From NCBI GenBank assembly GCA_963681505.1, contig OY811974.1:11918490-11982489 (forward strand): a DNA stretch of 64,000 nucleotides, written 5' to 3'. This document shows positions 14,001 through 27,600 of this stretch, in pieces. Below the pieces are notes generated by a model that saw only the letters and a program-made list of their open reading frames with translations, had not been told where the DNA came from and ran no database searches. Both the position numbers and the translations under genes were made by a program. Position 1 is the first letter of the stretch. Every line of letters starts with the position of its first letter. Source of the stretch: Eunapius fragilis (taxonomy: Eukaryota > Porifera > Demospongiae > Spongillida > Spongillidae).

Positions 14001-17000
14001 TCCCCCTTCTTACCTTCCAAAGAATACCCTCATCGTTTCTCACACCTCGGTGAACACAGGACCCCCAGGCACGGGGGGCATCAAGACGCCAAACACCCCC
14101 CACCTCATCGTGTCAAACGTCACCTTTGTGAACTTTGACACGGCTTGTACCTCATGTCTGAGGGCGTGCTCCCATTGCAAGCTATTCCAAGGAGGGTTCC
14201 AGGTGTGGTTTGAAAAAGTGAAGTTTCTGGGTGGCTCGGATAAGCGGAAGACAAGTTACCAATGGGAACATGAGGTACATGTACAGTGCAACAATGTTGA
14301 TGGTGATGTGGCATACATGTAATATGCGCCATTGCTTGTTGTTTGAATGAGTTTCCGCCATCCCCTCCCTCCCTGTACTAACGTACTGTATGCCCCGCCC
14401 CCTACTGTATGCCCCGCCCCCTACTGTATGCCCCGCCCCCTACTGTATGCCCCGCCTCCTACTGTATGCCCCGCCCCCTACTGTAGGTGCTGTATTGGGA
14501 CATGGACGGTACTCTCACTGGCTTCCCTGGAGGTTGGACCACTCCCAACAGCAAGCTCCACCCACCTCAGTACTGCAACGAGTCTGTACCGGAGTACAGT
14601 CTGGACACGAGCTTCCCAGGAGCTGTGTGCACATCTGATGTGCACTTCTTGAGACTGGCCTGGAACCAAGCCTCCCCGCTGGTAAGAGGGTGTGGGGACC
14701 TCCCCCGCTGATAAGAGGGTCTGGGGACCACCCCGCTGGTAAGAGGGTCTGGGGGCCTCCCCCGCTGATAAGAGGGTCTGGGGACCACCCCGCTGGTAAG
14801 AGGGTCTGGGGACCTCATACAGCCAGTTACCATTTACAGACAAAATCACTTCACAATCAACTCGAATAATGTAATTAATTATTGATTGCACTATTTCTGT
14901 TTTCCACACAGTCAACCCTCAAAGGGGTCGATGTCAACGTCACCAATCAGTTTGGTCTCAGCGTGGTGCCATGGCGACACTACAGGCTGACCCACATGGA
15001 CGGCTACATGACCACCCTCCCCTCCGGGTACAACCACACCGTCCTGTGGCGCCTCCCCCCTCAGCAGACGGTGGACACCACCTTCTACAACGCTGGGATG
15101 TACGGCATAATACCCAGCGACCGCTCCTGGATCACGCACCGCTTTGTCATGCTTCCTGACCACGTGGAAGTGGGGACAGTGGGAGACTGGAAAAGCGTAC
15201 AGTACACTGATATTGGGGGCTTTCCGAAGCCGCAGGACCGATTATAGTAAGCTACATGTATTGGGGGATGTACCCCTGGGTGTATATTGGGGGTGTGTAC
15301 CCCTGGGTGTATTGGGGGGGTGTACCCCTGGGTGTGTTGGGGATGTGTACCCCTGGGTGTGTTGGGGGGGGGGGGGGGGGTGTACCCTGGGTGTGTTGCT
15401 TACTCAAGTGTGGCATATAGATGCAACAAACAGACCGCAGTCACTTTATGGTACCACTTGCAGCAATGTCTGTGCATTCACCTCTCATCTACATGTATCC
15501 TAATGCACCCTAATGGCTGTGTCAAATCTATTTATTATGAAACAAAACTTCAGGGATGTGAGGTTCACCAACAGGTACAATGAAGTTGTACTTCCACAGA
15601 TTTAATTGTGTCAATGTGTGTGGCAATGATGATACTTTTAATTTCCCTCCCTCCCTCCCTCCCTCCCTCCCTCCCTCCCTCCCTCCCTCCCTCCCTCCCT
15701 CCCTCCCTCCCTCCCTCCCTCCCTCCCTCCCTCCCTCCCTCCCTCCCCCCACTCTCTGCACTCTCTCCACCTCAGTGCTTGGCACATAGACAACGTGACC
15801 TCATCAGTGACCTACCTGATGACAGGGGTGAACAACACCCAGAGCTACTCCAACCTCCTCTACACCTACACTTACTCCACCTGCCCTAGGGCCGGGTGCC
15901 CAGTCTACGTGCCTCCGGTGGTCAAGTTGGAATCAGAGTAAGCCGCTCCCTCTTGCAGCATGATGTCACGATGATGTCATGTGTTATTTCAACATCACAA
16001 TGTCATCATTGTGATGCGCATCATATAAACCACACCCTCTTTATTTATTTACAAAAATAACAGCCAGCGTCGCTGGAGCAGCAATTCGTCATGGCCCTCG
16101 GGTAGACTCCCCATGGCCGGGGAGAACGTCAACATTTCTGCTGCGTGGAGGATGCTCATGGACGTACCCAACCCTCCTGCCTTTGCCAACGTGTACGTCA
16201 TGGGCCAGCTGCAGTTTGAGGACACCAGGGACTACAACTTCTCAGCTAACCGCGTAAGCAATTGAAATGTTATTAATTTTTCATTACATACAACATACAT
16301 ACATGTTTATTTAAATGTACACCGAAAAATGACTACACATATCAGTTACACTGTGGTTACTCCAAGCATACAGTAGTATTATTATTATTATTATTATACA
16401 AGATACAAGAGAATAAATGCAACGTAAATATGTACATTGTAAATATGTATGTTTGGGCTTGGGGAACCGATCGTGTCACACGTTGCTTGCGTGTTTTTGT
16501 CTGCAGATTTTGATATTGGGGTCCAACGCCGCACTGATAATTGGGACGCAGCAAAGCCCATTCCTGCACAATGTGCAGATCACCCTCACTGGCCGGAGGA
16601 CTGATGTACCTCTGGCACTCAACAACCAGCTCATTGTCGGCTCAAAGGCGATTGGAGCATTTGGCAATGTGAGTTGAACCATGGACACCATGTATGGCGT
16701 GCTAATGGATGCTGCCCCCTCCCCTATCCCCCCCCCCCCCATGTTAAACACAGGTATCTCTGTTTGGCCAGCCGTCCACAATGACGTGGACCCGCCTGGG
16801 GACCAGTGCACACAGCGGGGACATTCAGATCACTCTGCAGGGCAGCACCTATCCCAACTGGACCGCAGGTGTCCAGGTCGTGATAGCTCCTTCGGGGTTC
16901 GAGCCCTCCGAATCCGAGATAAGGACAGTATTGGCCTACAACCCAGCCACAGGGGTACTCACCCTGGACCAGCCCTTACGGTACGACCACCTGGTATACC

Positions 17001-20000
17001 CCTTCCTCGCGCCCTCAGACCTCGCCTCTTTGGGAGGAGGGAACGTCTCCTCCCTTTGGTGGGGGAACGGCGGGTCCGTGGCACCAGAGGTGGGGCTCCT
17101 GACGCACAACATCGTGGTACAGGGAGGGGAGGACCCCTCGGAGCCCCAGGAGTGGAACTACTATGGCTGCCGTCTGCTCGTGGGGACGTACAGCGACGGC
17201 GTGTCGAGCTTCTCCGGGCCAGCGCAGATCGACTCGGTGGAGTTTAGGTACTGCGGCCAAGGGGGCTACTTTTCCCCTGCGGACCCCCGCTACGCCGTCG
17301 TCTTTTTGGACAACTCTGACAATTCCGTCGGGAGCTTCATTCGTCGCTCCTCGGTCCATCACGGCTACAACACCGCCATTGGCATCCACGGCTCCAACGG
17401 GATTGGTGTGAGCCAGAACGTGGTGTGGAGGACGACGGACTCCAGCCTGAGGATAGGGGGAGTGAGGAACAGCGTCACGGGGAACCTGGCCATCTTCACC
17501 TCCTCCGTGCAGCCCAACCAGCCGCTGGACAACCACGCGGTGGACTTTCCCGCCACGTTTGACGTGGACGGCGGGAACGTGGTACGGGACAATGCTGCAG
17601 GTGGGAGCACCAGGTTGAGCTACAGGTACCCAGGACAGCCATGTGTCGCGGACCAGTATCCTGCGACATACTCATCAGTAAGTGGAAGGAGGATGGGAGG
17701 GAGGGAGGGAAATGGAAGGGGAGGGGAGGATGAGGGAGGGGAAGAGGAGGGAGGAGGAGGGAGAAGCTGGTAGGAATACAATATAGTTTCACTAAAGAAT
17801 TAATAAGTATTTTTACCTTAAAAGAGGGGCGTGCTTATCTTCCACTGGTTTTCTGGCATGCCTGTAAGTAGGTAGATCTGTTTTCATGGAACTGTTTGTC
17901 ACATTACCATCACCTGCATGATTTTGTTAAAAAGTCAGCCTAAAAGGTATACCCCAACAAAAGGAGGTCAACGTACAGCAATTGTGCAAACTGATTTCTG
18001 CTATTGATCTGTGTAACTGCATGTGGCAGCCAATGTAGTGCTCTATCCTCCCTTCCCTAGGCTATGTTCTGGAACAACACAGCCCACACAGGTCTTGTTG
18101 GGCTGAACGTCCTGGGAACGTCCTCGCCTTGCACCTCAATAGGCGGGTTCACCTCTGCCTTCCACTGGACCTATGGCGTCTTCTCCTCTCTGGCCAGCTC
18201 CCTCGTGGTCACAAACATGGCCATCGCATCGGGCAAGGTGGGGATGAACCTGAACGTGTACGGACCGGACCCGGTGCAACACCTGCTGGGACGGAAGTTT
18301 GTCCAGGTCACCAACTCCCTGATAGTGGGCAACCTCCCTGGGGAGCAGTGCTTCAGCTCTGCACCGTCCTACGCTGTGGTGCACATTGGTCCCAACGAGC
18401 CCAAGTTGGGCATCATGATGTCATCGTTCAACCAGAAGAGGAGCAAGATGGATGGGACGGGGGTGTGGCATCTCAGTAAGCCCCTCCCCCCGGGGTGGGT
18501 GGGGGTGGGGGTGGGGAGATGGGGTGACAAGTGTCTGGGACTTTTTAATGTTGTGTGTGGGTGGTTCTACGTTGTGCATCATAAGGGCTATAATGTGTGG
18601 GTGTGTTTGGTGAGGTTTTACATTCAATTGAGTTTGGAAACATGGAGCAGTACTTTAACGGTATAAGTGTGTACAAACCACTTGCAACTGTGTGCATTCA
18701 AAATAGGTGATGGACCTATGTTGTATGTGGCATGCAGACGTTCTTGTGTTCTGATGTTTAGCAGTTCTTTTTTTTTTTTAAGGTTATGAAATTTTGTAAA
18801 TGTATTAACGCAAAAACCAATACTCCATGTTGAACGTAAACAAAAACTTGTACAATACAGATAAACAAGCACATAACGTTAAATTACCTACCACCTAGAC
18901 TAAATAATATATCAGTAGCCGATGTCTGAGATGGCCCTGGACAGCAGAGCCCTCACATTTGCCCTAACAAGGGTCATGCTCAACCTTTGATATAGGGCTG
19001 TGACAGATGCAGACTTTGGGCAGTTCTGACGTGTGGCCAAGCGAGAGGCTAGTTGCGATATTGCCCACTTTGCTTCAGTGCCCCAACACCCATAGGTCTC
19101 CACAGCTATTGGGATGCATACCCAACCCAGTTCTGCACATTTGGAGTCATTGGCCTTATGCTTTCTCTCCTCTGCTGCAAAGGCTGCAGACCCTGCTGTC
19201 ACAAAAAAATTAAAAATTATAATACATGGTATCGTCACAGCGAAAAGGGACCTAGTGCAATATTATAACAGTTTCCAAGAGGAGCATCAAAGTTGACGCA
19301 TGAAATGTAAGCATAATTTTTAATTCACCCCAGCGAGACCAAATACCAGTGTGGAATAAAGAGGTTGTGGAGGACCTACATGTAGGTATCTCAAATGATT
19401 AGGAAAACAATTACATAAGGTCCCTTTTTGCAGCAACGATCCTACACACATGTACATGTATACATGCATCTACAGTACCATGCATCTACAGTACCATGCA
19501 TCTACAGTACCATGCATCTACAGTACCATGCATCTACAGTACCATGCATCTACAGTACCATGCATCTACAGTACCATGCATCTACAGTACCATGCATATA
19601 CAGTACCATGCATCTACAGTACCATGCATCTACAGTACCATGCATCTACAGTACCATGCATCTACAGTACCATGCATCTACAGTACCATGCATATACAGT
19701 ACCATGCATCTACAGTACCATGCATATACAGTACCATGCATCTACTGTACCATGCATCTACAGTACCATGCATCTACAGTACCATGCATATACAGTACCA
19801 TGCATCTACAGTACCATGCATCTACAGTACCATGCATCTACAGTACCATGCATATACAGTACCATGCATCTACTGTACCATGCATCTACAGTACCATGCA
19901 TCTACTGTATCATGCATATACAGTACCATGCATCTACAGTACCATGCATATACAGTACCATGCATCTACAGTACCATGCATCTACAGTACCATGCATCTA

Positions 20001-23000
20001 CAGTACCATGCATCTACAGTACCATGCATCTACAGTACCATGCATCTACAGTACCATGCATCTACAGTACCATGCATATACAGTACCATGCATCTACAGT
20101 ACCATGCATATACAGTACCATGCATCTACTGTACCATGCATATACAGTACCATGCATCTACAGTACCATGCATCTACAGTACCATGCATCTACAGTACCA
20201 TGCATATACAGTACCATGCATCTACTGTACCATGCATCTACAGTACCATGCATCTACTGTATCATGCATCTACAGTACCATGCATCTACAGTACCATGCA
20301 TGTACAGTACCATGCATCTACAGTACCATGCATCTACAGTACCATGCATCTACAGTACCATGCATATACAGTACCATGCATCTACAGTACCATGCATATA
20401 CAGTACCATGCATCTACTGTACCATGCATATACAGTACCATGCATCTACAGTACCATGCATCTACAGTACCATGCATCTACAGTACCATGCATATACAGT
20501 ACCATGCATCTACAGTACCATGCATATACAGTACCATGCATCTACTGTACCATGCATATACAGTACCATGCATCTACAGTACCATGCATCTACAGTACCA
20601 TGCATCTACAGTACCATGCATGTACAGTACCATGCATCTACAGTACCATGCATCTACAGTACCATGTAGGTACAATAATGTTTTTTTTTTTATCGTCGTA
20701 CATATAGGATGTGCATATGTTTTTAAAAAAAATCTCATTTTTTTTCTCAGTGAAAGGCTACCCCGTGATCGACGGTGTGCTTAGGGTGACCAACAACACA
20801 TTTGCCAGGTTCTTCAACAGCTGCTCCTACAGTACCTATGCCATAGGGAACAACCCACAGAGCCCTGATGCCGTCCATCCCGTAAACATCATCGGAACGG
20901 TCAAACTGAACGTCCAGCCCACGTCCCTGGCCTTCTTCTACGACCCTGATCCAGCCTGGGTCAACCAGGAGGTACGTACACATGGCCGTATTTATTACTC
21001 ATGTCTGCAGTGTGTGTAGCGTTTGTGTTCCATCTTCAACGTTTGCATCTCGTTGCTCGCAGGACTGCATTGACATGGACTGTGACGGGCCCAAGCATGC
21101 CCTCGTGAGGGACCTTGATGGAACATTCCTCGGGACGTCCCCCGTGGAAGGATCTGTTGTCCCCTTTGCTGAAATCAGGTAAACCCAGGTCATACATGTA
21201 TCTATGTTACAAGTATTTATAATTCAAGGTGATCGCTACAATTGTATTGATGTCCTGTCAGGTTTATTAATTGTTTCCTGTCAGGTTTAGGTTTATTGAT
21301 TGTTTCCTGTCCGGTTTATTAATGGTTTCCTGTCAGGTTTATTAATTGTTTCCTGTCAGGTTTATGAACTATATAAACAGACTACCAGTGACATGGCTGG
21401 CCTATGAAGGTGGGGGGCAGTCCCTAGCCTCATCGCAGCAAGTGATCCAGTACGAGGGTGTGGCCAGGGGAAGTCCCACGTAAGTGACGGCAACGTGTCC
21501 TCTTTATTAGATAATAGTCACTGAGGTGACTCCTCTGAGGTGATCCTCTGGAGTTGACCTCTCTGCCTCTGAGTCCAGTATTGGATCTGGGGGGGGGGGG
21601 ATGTGTGGAGGTTTAAACCACCTTCTATAATATTATTCATAGTAGGGAATAAGGCACCCCGCATCAATAATAGTGAACTAATCATTTCACCCCCCTTCCC
21701 CCTCATACATGTATGTCCCTGCTGAGGTGACATCTCTGTGGTGATATAGAGGCGGGGCTTGTTAACCTCTGTGGATCAGTACAGTTTTATGTCTTTAATG
21801 TGGGACATGAGGCAGCACATGAGTGTACATTGATGTATGCCACCATGTATGCTTGGTTAAGCCATGTGTAGGTGTGTAGGTGTGTAGGTGTACTTGGTGC
21901 TGTGCATGTGCACAATGTGTTTACTCCATATATTGTGCGCACACACACACACATACATGTACACACATATGTGTACACACATGCCATACACTTGTATGTG
22001 CATGTACATACACACAACCATGCACACATACACATCCAAACACACAAATCCAAACACACTCATCACACACTCACACACATACACACACATACACTCACAC
22101 ACATACACACACATACACTCACACACATCCACACACACTCATCACACACAAAATCCACACACATCCACACATACACACATTCACACACATCCACACACAT
22201 CCACACACACACATACACACACACATTAGTGACTTCAACAGTGTGTATGGTGGCTGCACCTTCATGACCTCATGGAATGCCTATCGCTGTCAGAGGCTCC
22301 AACACTTCATGTTTGTCATCGAGAGCATGGACTCCGACACAGAGACCAGAAGGCTCTCACCAATAGCCCTCCATGGCGGGAACACTGGTGCCGGGAACTA
22401 CACAGATATGATTAATGGACCCATGGACCATGGTGAGGGTCACTCATTTGTGCACACGTAGAGGCTGTTCATTCTTTGCACTGTGCGTACCTGGTCCGTG
22501 TGCGTGTACATACATGTATCGCACGTGTTTGATACATTAGATAAATACATGTACGTGTTGGATGTACATACATGTATCATACATGTTCATGCATGTTACA
22601 TGCATCAGATTTCCAAACATTCGTTCATTATTTATTGGCCTGTATAATGTTTTCTTTTTACATGTACATGTACATGTACATGTATGTGTATTAATACAAC
22701 AGAGAACGAAAGGGTGCGTTTGTGCATACTATCTTCATGTACATGTACATCTCTGTGTGGAGAAAATTAGTATGGTTTCTATTTTTGCGACATGACTGCC
22801 ATCACTCCGTGGTCTTAACCCCTTTCCTCCCACCACCTTCACACAGTGGCCTTAACCCCTTGACTCCCACCACCTTCACTCAGTGGCCTTAACCCCTTGT
22901 CTCCCACCACCCACACAGGATGGTGCACGTACTACACCTGCTTGAAACGCCTGTCAACGTTCTTTACTATCGTTGCCAAGGGAACGGATTACTACGTATG

Positions 23001-23552
23001 GTCAACGGGTTCCCTCCCCCAAGTGATGAGGTTCCACCTTCTGAATGCCGCCCCATCAGATGGTATCAGGGTGGACATCTGGTTCAAAGACCCTCTCAGA
23101 AAAGACGTTTATCGGGTACCCAGGCTTACATTGCACTCGTTATTTTGTTAGTTAGTTACAACACAGACTTAGTGCCATAATGGTAGAAAGACGATATGAT
23201 GGGGGTGGTATGATGGGGGTGGTATGATGGGGTGGTAGGATGGGGTGGTATGATGAGGGTGGTGCTGTGATGAGGGTGTGTTTTGTAAACACAACTGAAT
23301 GCATTGCGTTTCATGTTGTGATATCATTTTTACCTTTGCACACATGTAGAACGGTGTGTTCATAGAACCTAAAAACGTAGCATACCTATCTAGCGGTGCA
23401 ACAACGCAGTTTGATGGAGATTACGTGCCATTGCTAAGTGACTCCTCAGGGTCCAACTACTACGACAGGCAGACCAAAGTCCTTCACATGGTATGGTGAG
23501 ACTGCATTGGGCGTACTGTAATGCCTTCACACACGCATGCATACACACACAC

Positions 23553-23630
<78 letters not shown>

Positions 23631-24605
23631 CCCCCCCCCCCCCCCCCCAGATCGTGCGGGGCAGTGATCCCATTGAGATTCGCACAGCACCAGTCGTTCA
23701 GGTTTCTATGACGATGGCGGTCTCCATTGACGACTTCTTCGTTCAGAACCTCATCTCCAACCTTGCCTACGTGCTGGGCATAAAGCCTTCAACCATCAGG
23801 GTCGTCAAGATCGTGTCAGAGAACACACCCATCACGGGCAGGAGGCGGAGCCTGCTGGCAATGAACGAATCCACACTTACCCTGGAGCTTGGAGCTCCGC
23901 CCCCTAACACCACAGCCGCCCCCTCAGTGCCCACCGTGGGCATAGAGATTGACACATCAGGTGGTCTGAGGAGCGTGGATCAAGTGGTAAGTGTTCAACT
24001 GTGGAACATGTGACATTAGTGCATATGCACGTACAACTGTCCCTTGGTCATGGTTACTTAGCACATGTATGTACATGTAGACCTTTTACCTCACTACACA
24101 TATACATGCATGCTTCTTTAAAACACTTGTCAGGTGTGATGGATTTTGATGGATTTTGAAATCATCATATCGTCCTGCTTGGCATCATTCATACATTGTA
24201 ATTCCAGGCCTATGCGCTACATAAATGTTAATAAAACGTACTGATGCATACATTGAAATGTGCAGTACAGTTAGCTAAGACTTCAGTGTCTTATGACTCT
24301 GGGACTCGCAGTTCAATCTTAAATCCACATCTAGGTCCGGAACAGTAGGTAGACCCTCAGAAAATCAAACTTGAATAATGAGGCCCCAGCCCTGTGTGTT
24401 GGATAATGTGCACAAATAGCTAGCCAGTGTATCTTTGTAGTGTAGTAGTGGGTACTTTGTGCAGCCACTGCACTCAGCACACACACACACTTATGCAAAC
24501 ACACACACACACACACGTTTGCAAACACATACGTACACACACATACACACACAAATACACGTACATACACACACACACGTATGCAAACACACACATGAAC
24601 ACACA

Positions 24606-24638
<33 letters not shown>

Positions 24639-27600
24639 CTCTTCCTCCACAGGATAACCTCCTTAGTGGCTCAGCCAACAGCAGTTCCTCTAACGCTCTC
24701 AACGTTGACCCTCCACTGGACGTGTCCTCTTTCATCCAGCAGTACAATGCAAGTGTGCAGGCCTTCAACCAGAGGGTGGGGCAGTACAACGCCCAGCTGA
24801 AGGCACTGGAGCAGGCGTACTCTCTGGGCGACCAGCTGGTCACCTTGGTGAGCCCTCGGGGGTCTAAAAGGCTAACGTAACATGCAACTGTTCCACTCTG
24901 TGAAATAGTCGCGTCCGTATTGCAGCATTGCATCCAATGGGCATTTAGAGATTTCTCCACACAATGTATTACATGTTAATGCTCATACATATAAGTACAA
25001 CATGCACTGATAATACACATGTGTAATGTGGTGACGTATAGTGTTCCAGATGTAATGGTCAGATCACGGAGGTGTCAACACCAATTTTCAATTGGACCAA
25101 ACTCATGACTGGGAGGGTTCTTTATATGTAAACGTACATCATGTATCTTCATGCATGTAGTTATTGGTAGTTAGAAAAATGACCAGATAACATGACCACA
25201 AGGTGTAACATGTAAATAATGATATTCTCACCTGCTGTTGCAACAGATACAGACCAACCAGCTTCCTAGCAATGTTACCATGGGAACACCCATCCTGGAC
25301 TTCTCAGTGGCCGCCACGGCTGTACCCAACCCGCCAGAGAAGCCCCAAGCTCCCCCTCAGTACCAAAATGCCAGTCTCAGTGGCGTAACCCCTGCGGCCC
25401 TTCCACAAGTTCCTGCAGCACTGTTCACCCAACCTGGGCAAATAGTTAACTACACCATTCCCTCCATCCTCGTGGTGGTACAGGAACCAAGTGCTAAGGT
25501 GAGCATTAAATAAAATGAGTGCTGTGTACCGCTCTCTGGTTCTTAAAAAATAAGCACGAATGTGCACTAAATTGCCATGTGTGTCTATATATACATATGT
25601 GTGTACATGTATGTGTGTGTGTATGAATGTATGTGTGTATGTGTATGTGTGTGTGTAAATGTATGTGTGTATGTGTATGTGTGTGTGCATGTGTGTGTGC
25701 ATGTGTGCATGTGCGTGTACAGACTCCTATTCATTCCCACACCTCACACATGTACTGACACACCACTGACCTCACCAGACTGGCTACTTGGTGTACGTTG
25801 TGTTGGTTCTGAGAGATTCCCTTGGCAACGTGGTGACCAACCTTGGCCTCACCACACCATGGAACTGTACAGCCACCCTCCACCACAGTGGTAGCACAAG
25901 GAGGTAAGGATGGCTCTCAAATGGTCCCTACACTATTATCTCATGTCACCTTGTGCTGCACTGTACACTCACACACTCTCACTCCTTTATCCCTCCCTCA
26001 CCATCCCTCACTCTCTCCACCCTCTCTTTCTCTCTACCCTCCCTCTCTCTCCCTCTCTCCTTCCCTCCAACCCTCTCTCCCTCCTCTCTCTCCTCCCTCT
26101 CTCTCCCTCCCTCCCTTCCCTCTCTCCCTCCCTCCCTCCCTCCCTCCCTCCCTCCCTTCCCTCCATCCCTTCCTCCATTCTCTCTTTCTCTCTAACTCTC
26201 TTGCTCTCCCTCCCTCACTCTCTCCCTCTCTCCCTCCCTCCCTCCCTCTCTCCCTCCCTCCCTCCCTCTCTCCCTCCCTCCCTCCCTCTCTCCCTCCCTC
26301 CCTCCCTCCCTCCCTCCCTCTCCAGTGCTCCTTCTCTTGAGGGAGTCACAACAGTTCCCTTGATATCAGGGAAGGCCAACTTCACCAGGCTGAGGGTCAG
26401 TGTGCCTGCTGACCAGTTAACGCTGAGCTTTGCTGTCCAGAACTTTGAGGCAACCACGTCTGTGGTGTTCACTGTTGTGGCTCCTCCCCCTGACACCGCC
26501 CAGAGGCACGTGTCCTTCCTTCTGACTGGGAATGTGAGGGGTGTGTCCTCACTGAGTCCTGCTGCCATGACTTCGTTGGTTACAAGTGCTCTGAGCGACC
26601 AACTGAACACTGACGTGTCAAGGCTGGTCAACGTGACTGTAACGGTAGGGCAGCATTTAATAGCATTCCTGTCAGGTACATGTACATGTACATGTGCACA
26701 TATCGTCACTTTTCTTGGTGTGTGCACGTACGATAAGTTCTAGTATGCTATTGTTGACAGAGGATGTATAGTCATGTACCCATCTGTCCAGCATAACATG
26801 CCCCTTTACCACACCCCATCCTAAATGACACGCCCTTAAATCCTTGACAGGTAACATCCAATGGACTGGTGGTTTCCATGGATATCCTTGACCGTCAGCC
26901 AACAGACCCACCTCCAGAGCCTGCTCTTCAGGAGACCTTGGCTGCACTCAACAGCTCCACCATCACTGTAAGTCGTTACCTATTGCCATGGTTACCTGCT
27001 AGGTGGGGAGGGGGAGGAGGAGATAACTTGGAGTGTCCTGTTCCATCAACCTGATGTCATCTGTTCAGTAATTAATAGTGGCCAGGTCATACCCCACACA
27101 TCACCACATAGCAGTGTATTATGACCTTCACCATTTCATTTTGTTTTTCGTGTTGACCATTTAATTTATTTTTTGAAATATAGAAGCATACCAAGTTTAC
27201 AAATTACACAATACTTTTTTTTTTTAAGGTTGTGATTGGCTCTGATGTTTTCACTCTGGATCCAAGTTCCCTTCAAATCACTCAACTGGTGACAGCAACA
27301 GTTCCTCCTTCAGAGGACTACACACTGATAGTGGCCATCTTTGCCTCATTTGGTGCAGCCATACTGCTGGGTGTGGTCATGACCGTACTGATCATGGCCT
27401 GGGCCCACCACAAACGCACCAGGACAATGAAGATATGTGTACACGCTAAAGAAGACAAGCACTTCTCATCAAAGGAGACCAATGGACAGCAGGTAAAGGT
27501 TCACATATACCCACACCAGAGGCTCAGAAGGACACTTGTCATGTTTAATCCCTCTACAGAAGCTCATCACTAAGGCAGATCAACATGGTGGCCATGGCAG

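Larger units (their letters stand above)
11416..15937 (+). other. CEMIP/TMEM2-like beta-helix region 1 (exons 16-24)
   Basis: Exons 11416-11559, 12062-12275, 12338-12507, 13040-13184, 13629-13823, 14023-14274, 14487-14681, 14912-15246 and 15776-15937. Conserved family blocks include GRYAIHFHLCDSMRGSY, RHCAIHHSNNRAITAHGV, NVAYDIKGHTYFVEDGIETN, PAVFWITNPQNFHIGN and NNTAHTCNEFGLRIW, which form parallel beta-helix (PbH1) rungs. These match the core shared by CEMIP, TMEM2 and fibrocystin-L. The junction 15246/15776 restores a Tyr codon (TA+T, giving DRLYAWHIDNV). No catalytic assignment is made. Confidence 0.85.
17001..23490 (+). other. Beta-helix region 2 and following ectodomain (exons 27-34)
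   Basis: The rest of exon 27 plus 18061-18475, 20751-20971, 21063-21178, 21360-21479, 22230-22432, 22919-23115 and 23350-23490. Rungs resembling PbH1 repeats include IDSVEFRYCGQGGYF, SFIRRSSVHHGYNTAIGIHG, GVSQNVVWRTTDSSLRIGG and MFWNNTAHTGLVGLNVLG, again like CEMIP. Exons 29-34 encode a cysteine-containing stretch with TFARFFNSCSYSTYAIG and GWCTYYTCLKRLSTFF that I recognise only as fibrocystin-L-like ectodomain. Phases match at every junction. Confidence 0.8.
23651..26967 (+). other. Juxtamembrane ectodomain (exons 35-40)
   Basis: Exons 23651-23986, 24653-24847, 25247-25498, 25779-25903, 26326-26644 and 26851-26967. Exon 35 has an alpha/beta stretch (FVQNLISNLAYVLGIKPSTI followed by RVVKIV) then GRRRSLL, a basic site that could be cleaved. 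A second similar stretch spans exons 39-40 (AMTSLVTSALSDQLNTDVSR, then LVNVTVTVTS). Exon 36 has a short helical, Gln-rich segment (SSFIQQYNASVQAFNQRV). The paired modules resemble SEA-like or fasciclin-like folds in layout, but I do not assign them. Confidence 0.65.

Noticed and set aside
15554..15574. Possible 21-nt mini-exon between PKHD1L1 exons 23 and 24
   Set aside because: Joining it to exon 23 creates TAG, while skipping it gives a clean Tyr codon and continuous family-like sequence.
19428..20784. Three plus-strand ORFs over 400 codons
   Set aside because: Artefact of the 16-bp minisatellite in an intron. The flanking exons splice past it in phase.
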